From the NCBI RefSeq assembly GCF_022811925.1, contig NZ_CP065511.1, forward strand, positions 3,961,501 to 4,025,500: DNA of 64,000 bases. Direction: 5' to 3'. The number at the start of each line of letters is the position of its first letter. Within the stretch, counting starts at the first letter, position 1. This document shows, in pieces, positions 59,819 through 64,000 of this stretch. The position numbers and the translations under genes are program-made. The notes below the pieces were generated by a model that saw only the letters and a list, made by a program, of their open reading frames with translations, had not been told where the DNA came from and made no database searches. Source of the stretch: Cytobacillus oceanisediminis. GTDB taxonomy: Bacteria; Bacillota; Bacilli; Bacillales; Cytobacillaceae.

Positions 59819-60304
59819 TTATTTTCTTTTATAAATGAGGAACTCAAAATCATATGGATTTTTTTCATCCCTGGTGCCCTTCTCCCTTGAAAGGAGATCC
59901 CATTCTGACATGTCTAATTCCGGAAAGTATGTGTCTCCTTCAAATTGATCATAAATCATAGTCAGATAGAGACGATCTGCTGCAGGAAGAATGGCTTTAA
60001 AAATCTCGGCACCGCCAATGACGAAGATTTCATCTTCCTTTTCACCGCTGTACTTCAGGAGCTCTTCAACCGTATTTACAACTGTGCACCCTTCACAGGA
60101 AAAGGATTCATTGCGGGTAATAACAATATTCTCTCTCCCCGGCAGAGGTCTTCCGATTGAATCCCAAGTTTTTCGTCCCATGGCAATCGGATGCCCCATA
60201 GTAGTTCTTTTAAAGAACTTTAAATCCTCAGGCAGATGCCAGGGAAGTTTATTATCCTTGCCGATCACACGATTCTCATCCATTGCCCACATTAAAGAAA
60301 TCAT
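59819..60304 (-). CDS. dfrA: dihydrofolate reductase
   Basis: A 161-residue [19 protein letters not shown] start, [18 protein letters not shown] with the active-site Asp/Glu region, [19 protein letters not shown] (NADPH) and [10 protein letters not shown] are conserved. It regenerates tetrahydrofolate after thymidylate synthesis. The start overlaps the thyA stop by 4 bases, so expression is coupled. Confidence 0.97.
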   Translation of the reverse strand: MISLMWAMDENRVIGKDNKLPWHLPEDLKFFKRTTMGHPIAMGRKTWDSIGRPLPGRENIVITRNESFSCEGCTVVNTVEELLKYSGEKEDEIFVIGGAEIFKAILPAADRLYLTMIYDQFEGDTYFPELDMSEWDLLSREKGTRDEKNPYDFEFLIYKRK

Positions 60305-61095
60305 ACACTGACAACTCCTTTAATATGAGGGTGGGGATTATAGTCTTCCAGCTGGAAATCATCAAACTTAAAGCTGAAAATATCTTTCACATCCGGATTA
60401 ATAATCATTTTGGGAAGCGGACGGGGATCACGGCTCAGCTGGAAGTTTACCTGGTCAATATGATTCTGGTAGATATGCACATCTCCGAAAGTATGTACGA
60501 ATTCACCAGGCTCCAGATCGCACACCTGTGCAACCATCATAGTCAGTAAAGCATAGGAAGCAATATTAAACGGAACCCCGAGAAAAACATCCGCAGATCT
60601 CTGATAAAGCTGGCAGGAAAGCTTTCCATCTGCTGCATAAAACTGGAACATGCAGTGGCAAGGCGGCAAAGCCATTTTTTCTATCTCCCCAACGTTCCAG
60701 GCATTAACAATCAGACGGCGGGAATCGGGATTTGTTTTAATCTGGTCAATCAGGCTGCTAATCTGATCAACTGTATTCCCATCTGCACCTGTCCATGATC
60801 TCCATTGATGACCATAAACTGGCCCAAGATTGCCTTCCTCGTCAGCCCATTCATTCCAGATTCGCACACCATTCTCCTGAAGGTATTTTACATTTGTATC
60901 ACCGTTTAAAAACCATAACAGCTCATGGATAATGGATTTCAAATGCAATTTCTTTGTTGTTACCAATGGGAAGCCTTCCTGCAGGTTAAAGCGCATCTGG
61001 TAGCCAAATGTACTTATTGTCCCTGTACCAGTGCGGTCTTCTTTCTTTGTACCATTCTCCAAAACATGCTTGCATAGATCCAAATATTGTTTCAT
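60301..61095 (-). CDS. thyA: thymidylate synthase
   Basis: A 264-residue ThyA-type synthase, the compact length of the E. coli/B. subtilis ThyB class. The nucleophile Cys lies in [32 protein letters not shown] binds dUMP, and the RRLIVNAWN phosphate site is intact. It methylates dUMP with methylene-tetrahydrofolate. It is the first gene of the thyA-dfrA pair. Confidence 0.97.
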   Translation of the reverse strand: MKQYLDLCKHVLENGTKKEDRTGTGTISTFGYQMRFNLQEGFPLVTTKKLHLKSIIHELLWFLNGDTNVKYLQENGVRIWNEWADEEGNLGPVYGHQWRSWTGADGNTVDQISSLIDQIKTNPDSRRLIVNAWNVGEIEKMALPPCHCMFQFYAADGKLSCQLYQRSADVFLGVPFNIASYALLTMMVAQVCDLEPGEFVHTFGDVHIYQNHIDQVNFQLSRDPRPLPKMIINPDVKDIFSFKFDDFQLEDYNPHPHIKGVVSV

Positions 61096-61170
61096 TTCAA
61101 CCCAACCTTTTTTAAATACTTAATGATATTGTACACGAATTTCCGGAAGTTTCACATCGGATAAAAACTT

Positions 61171-61202
61171 TAAGAAACCCCTGTTTTTTTCAACAGGGGT
61201 AA
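61171..61202 (-). terminator. terminator of the ATLF-like metalloprotease gene
   Basis: TACCCCTGTTG pairs with CAGGGGT, then TTCTT. The stem lies right after the stop. Confidence 0.8.
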
Positions 61203-61204
61203 AC

Positions 61205-61906
61205 TTAGTTTAATTTGTTAATAAAATCATAGGTTTTAGGAGCATTCACACTTAATAATTTCCTTGATTCCCCTCCTGCAAAATACATGGCAAAAGCCTC
61301 AGCGAAATATTCTTCAGGGAAGGAAAGAAAATAATTTTGACCCGGAAACAATTTAGCTTTCTCAGCTTTCCAGACAGAGAGAAACTTCTGATTAAATCGG
61401 ATGCCATTGTAAACATGGCGATCAACAGAATGGGCAAGTTCATGAAGTTCCAGATTAACGGAGCCATGGCCTTTCCCCTTATCACTGTATCCTATTTTAA
61501 CAAGGACTGTTTTTGCCCCGCCAATCCCCGGGACATCATCCCAGGTGGTACCCCCTGTATAGCCGCGGGGAATTACCCCTTCAAGGTGCTCGGCTGTAGG
61601 ATTATCAGTAAGCTTTCCTACGAATAATTTCACCCTGATATCTTCATCCTCTATTTTGGACAGAAGGGAGGCGGGCAGATTATCCACCCGGGAAATCATT
61701 TCTGCAGCCTCTCCCTCATCAAAAGGTTCAAGAGGCAGTATAAAAATGTCGCCAAGCTGTCGTGGAGATTTTAAACTGAGAAACTCTTTAAGCTGGGAGG
61801 AGTGCCGATAATCCTTTAGTTTGATCCCGCCCATGGTAGCCTGAGAGTTCCCCAGCAGTGCAAGGGAAACCATCATGATTGTAAATGTCAGTGCCATTTT
61901 GCGCAT
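61205..61906 (-). CDS. secreted anthrax-lethal-factor-like zinc metalloprotease (ATLF/Pro-Pro endopeptidase-like)
   Basis: A 233-residue protein with a signal peptide (about 1-23, ending NSQA). The catalytic domain has HELAH at 155-159 (zinc His pair with Glu) and the downstream FPEEYFAEAFAMYFAG helix (196-211), whose Glu and Tyr complete the site. This arrangement matches the ATLF superfamily, which includes lethal factor's protease domain and the secreted Pro-Pro endopeptidases. GAAGGGG precedes the ATG. It lies where B. subtilis has ypjP, downstream of nothing on its strand. Substrate unknown. Confidence 0.85.
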   Translation of the reverse strand: MRKMALTFTIMMVSLALLGNSQATMGGIKLKDYRHSSQLKEFLSLKSPRQLGDIFILPLEPFDEGEAAEMISRVDNLPASLLSKIEDEDIRVKLFVGKLTDNPTAEHLEGVIPRGYTGGTTWDDVPGIGGAKTVLVKIGYSDKGKGHGSVNLELHELAHSVDRHVYNGIRFNQKFLSVWKAEKAKLFPGQNYFLSFPEEYFAEAFAMYFAGGESRKLLSVNAPKTYDFINKLN

Positions 61907-62094
61907 TTTAAAAGCCCCTTCTGCTAATCTAAGATGTATAATTTACGGGCAACAGAGCTCTTTGAAGTGTCTAAGCTGCGGAACTGCCTGAATGGAGAAA
62001 AAATTTTTAACCGTTCTGTTAATCTATTAAAATTATAACATACGAATGAAGGAATTGAAGGGAACAAATGATGGGAAAATTAAATGAAAATTCA
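61907..62094. other. intergenic leader of the metalloprotease gene
   Basis: No gene, repeat or clear promoter pattern is recognised in this short AT-rich stretch. Confidence 0.35.
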
Positions 62095-62122
62095 AAAGGG
62101 CCCGAGTAAATTCGGGCCCATG
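62095..62122 (-). terminator. terminator of the Ter operon
   Basis: GGGCCCGA pairs with TCGGGCCC around ATTTAC, then TTTTG on the minus strand. Confidence 0.85.
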
Positions 62123-62138
62123 CCAATGGTTATCTTTA

Positions 62139-62750
62139 TTAAGAATATGAACGCACAACATCTGATAGGCCTGGAGAAGCCGTTCCAGTGCCAACTGCAG
62201 CAAACTTCCAATCGCCTCCATGGCGATAAATCTCACCGACAATTAAACTAGTTTTTCCGCTGTAATCATCTGAAAGATTGTATTTAATCAATTCTTGATT
62301 ATTTCCCGAGTTAACGACACGGATGAATGCATTCTGAATCATGCCAAAATGCTGCTTTCTTTTTACACTATCATAGATGTTTACGACAAAAACCATTTTG
62401 TGAACGTGTGCCGGCACTCTGCTTAAATCAATCATTACCTGCTCGTCGTCTCCATCTCCCGCTCCGGTAAGATTGTCCCCGGAATGCTGTACACTCCCAT
62501 CACTGCTTTTTAAATTACCGAAATAAATAACATCTTTATTACTCTTAAGCTTTCCATTTTCACCAAGCATGATAACAGAAGCATCGCAGTCGATATTTGC
62601 ACCGCCGCCGCCTCCGAATAAAGAGCCCAAGAGACCGCCGCCTCCGCTTTTTTGCACTGGATCCCAGCCTAATCCTACCATAATTTTAGATAATCCCGGA
62701 TTTCCTTTAGTTAAGTCAACACGCTGGCCTTTTTGAAGATTTATTGCCAT
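62139..62750 (-). CDS. TerD family protein
   Basis: A 203-residue TerD domain protein. MAINLQKGQRVDLTKGNPGLSKIMVGLGWD start, IDCDASVIMLG, DNLTGAGDGDDEQVMIDL (calcium-binding acidic loop) and VVNIYDSVKRKQHFGMI are typical. A Gly-rich insert (GGGGLLGSLFGGGGG, about 37-51) sits in the first third, as in some Bacillus paralogues. TerD proteins act in general stress and tellurite resistance at the membrane. GAGGTGG precedes the ATG; telA lies 53 bases upstream. Confidence 0.92.
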   Translation of the reverse strand: MAINLQKGQRVDLTKGNPGLSKIMVGLGWDPVQKSGGGGLLGSLFGGGGGANIDCDASVIMLGENGKLKSNKDVIYFGNLKSSDGSVQHSGDNLTGAGDGDDEQVMIDLSRVPAHVHKMVFVVNIYDSVKRKQHFGMIQNAFIRVVNSGNNQELIKYNLSDDYSGKTSLIVGEIYRHGGDWKFAAVGTGTASPGLSDVVRSYS

Positions 62751-62802
62751 ATCAATTCCACCTCATCAATAATTTATATTTTATTTTAAAATGAGCAGCT
62801 GC

Positions 62803-63909
62803 CTAACCCTGCTGCTTCATTTTTTTAAAATTGTCCTGCAGCTGTTCCAGTCTCCTGGTTCCTTCTTCACGTAAACGCTTGTTTTCTTCTTCTATTGATT
62901 TTGTCTCCTGCATACCTTTCATGATGATATTCCAGGATTCCTCAATAGTTTCTATCTTAATGCTCGGGCCGCCTGCCAATCTTGCGATATCAGCACTTTG
63001 ATTAGAAATATTCTGGGCATTGCGCACAAGCATTTCATTTGTCCGTCTGTCCAGCTCGCTCATTGAATCTGCAACAAGCTTTTGTCTCTTTGCTGCCATT
63101 GCCTGAATCAGGCCATTCTTAAAAATTGGAATAGTGGTAACGAATGCAGAATTAATCTTCCCGATAAGCTTGGTATTGCCTCGCTGCAGCAGCCGGATTT
63201 GCGGTGCAGTCTGAAGGGCAACCATTTTAGCCATTTCAAGATCATAGACTCTTTGCTCCAGCAATTCGATGGCATTTCTTAACGTATCCAGCTGCATCGA
63301 AGCCATTTGATCCCCCTGAGCCGCCCGTGCTTCCAGCTGTGGAAGCTGATTGGCTTTTAAATCGTCGGCTTTAAGCTGTCCTGCCACAGCATATTTTTCC
63401 AGAGTCAGATAGTACTGATAATTTTGCTCATACATTTGTTCAAGCATGGTTGTGGAATCAACCATTTCACTTTGGTATTTGGATATTTCAACATAAACTT
63501 TATCAATTTCCGCGCCCATTGTCTGGTATTTTCCGAAAAGCTTTTCAATCATCTTTTCTCCCCGCTTGAAAAGCTTGCCAAAGATCCCTTTTGATCCTTG
63601 CTCGAAATCCTTCTTGTCAAATTTGTCCATAATTCTGCCGAGCTGTTTTAAAAGTTCACCTGAATCTTCAACCTTCGTTGTTCTCATGTTGCCCAGTATC
63701 TGATCGGAAAAGCGGGATATCTGGACAGCAGGCTCTTTACCGAATTCAAGTATTTGAATTTGGTCCCTCTCATCAATGGACCTGGCCAAGTTTTGGACCT
63801 CAGGCTCCTGCCTTAAAGCAAGCTTAATTTCTGATACCTTATTTTCGGTTAATTTATCATCCTGCACCTGGGTTGTTAAGTTCAAATCTGTTGCTTTAGT
63901 CGGATTCAT
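62803..63909 (-). CDS. TelA/YceH family toxic-anion resistance protein
   Basis: A 368-residue, almost entirely helical protein. NTLRNAIELLEQRVYDLEMAKMVALQTAPQIRLLQRGN (central coiled-coil region, cited as AKMVALQTAPQIRLLQ) and LVADSMSELDRRTNEMLVRNA define TelA. It belongs to the yceC-H stress module with TerD. ATG at 63909 follows AAAGGGTGA; TTG at 63915 is an alternative. Its start is adjacent to the preceding gene's stop, so the module is an operon. Confidence 0.9.
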   Translation of the reverse strand: MNPTKATDLNLTTQVQDDKLTENKVSEIKLALRQEPEVQNLARSIDERDQIQILEFGKEPAVQISRFSDQILGNMRTTKVEDSGELLKQLGRIMDKFDKKDFEQGSKGIFGKLFKRGEKMIEKLFGKYQTMGAEIDKVYVEISKYQSEMVDSTTMLEQMYEQNYQYYLTLEKYAVAGQLKADDLKANQLPQLEARAAQGDQMASMQLDTLRNAIELLEQRVYDLEMAKMVALQTAPQIRLLQRGNTKLIGKINSAFVTTIPIFKNGLIQAMAAKRQKLVADSMSELDRRTNEMLVRNAQNISNQSADIARLAGGPSIKIETIEESWNIIMKGMQETKSIEEENKRLREEGTRRLEQLQDNFKKMKQQG

Positions 63910-63911
63910 TT

Positions 63912-64000
63912 TCAATCACCCTTTAAATTTTTTAAAAATCCTTGAAAGAGAACCTTCTTTAGAAAGGATGGCTCCTTAAATTCCTGTTCAAAAACAACAT
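63912..64000 (-). CDS. 3' end of a gene upstream of telA (YceG-like by position)
   Basis: The last 28 codons of a frame that continues past the right edge, ending with a basic tail (FLKKVLFQGFLKNLKGD) and a TGA three bases before the telA ATG. In B. subtilis yceG precedes yceH. The visible residues are too few to identify the family directly. Confidence 0.55.
   Translation of the reverse strand, partial: VVFEQEFKEPSFLKKVLFQGFLKNLKGD

Overview
This window looks like a chromosomal segment of a low-GC, endospore-forming Bacillaceae (Bacillus/Cytobacillus/Mesobacillus type). Ribosome binding sites are AAGGAGG-like, many genes have sporulation-linked homologues (Spo0M, a GerT-like small heat-shock protein, YjcZ family, YozD/YozE, KamA), and long runs follow the Bacillus subtilis yod and ypm/ypk gene order as I remember it. 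I see no rRNA, tRNA, CRISPR array, transposase or prophage.

Layout. 1-15.5 kb: mixed accessory and housekeeping genes. These are a DedA end, an amidohydrolase, a GNAT with an elaborate leader, a MATE pump, an SDR, a GerT-like/Hsp20 pair behind a sigma-K-like promoter, a CAP-domain exoprotein, a four-gene two-component/lipoprotein operon, and a CobW GTPase. 14.9-26.6 kb: a yod-like block (methyltransferase, LCP lipoprotein, CtpA, CopZ-like, YodJ-like carboxypeptidase, DeoD, YodL, Spo0M, YozD, YodN, YozE). 26.3-37.8 kb: a same-strand catabolic cluster with YokU, KamA, a KamR-like sigma-54 activator, AblB, an aldehyde dehydrogenase, GabT, a YodQ-like deacetylase, a two-subunit CoA transferase and a YodT-like aminotransferase. 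38-47 kb: a 1,400-residue TPR protein carrying a C39-like cysteine-protease domain, an S66-family protein lacking its nucleophile, an FAD protein behind a PurBox-like pair, a YjcZ protein, an SGNH hydrolase and DUF502. 47-62 kb: a ypm/ypk-like block (IIA, MsrB, MsrA, RsgA paralogue, YpmS/R/Q, orphan kinase, DegV, YpmP, TatC/TatA, IlvA, PlsC, DfrA, ThyA) followed by an anthrax-lethal-factor-like metalloprotease. 62-64 kb: TerD/TelA stress genes running off the end.

The most interesting system is the kam-yod-gab cluster. Its enzymes can be ordered into a complete inferred route: lysine, beta-lysine, N6-acetyl-beta-lysine, a 3-oxo acid, its CoA ester, 4-acetamidobutyrate, GABA, succinate. GabT and a semialdehyde dehydrogenase lie inside the operon, which makes GABA the likely exit metabolite. 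A good sigma-54 promoter precedes kamA, and an 18-bp motif recurs about 105 bp upstream of it and twice before the regulator gene. The ablB leader has four 21-bp-spaced repeats and an attenuator-like hairpin.

Intergenic DNA also holds several structured repeat elements. One resembles the Bacillaceae-1 RNA motif and has a deleted second copy 33 kb away. There are several small genes, including a possible 23-codon transcription unit with its own promoter and terminator.
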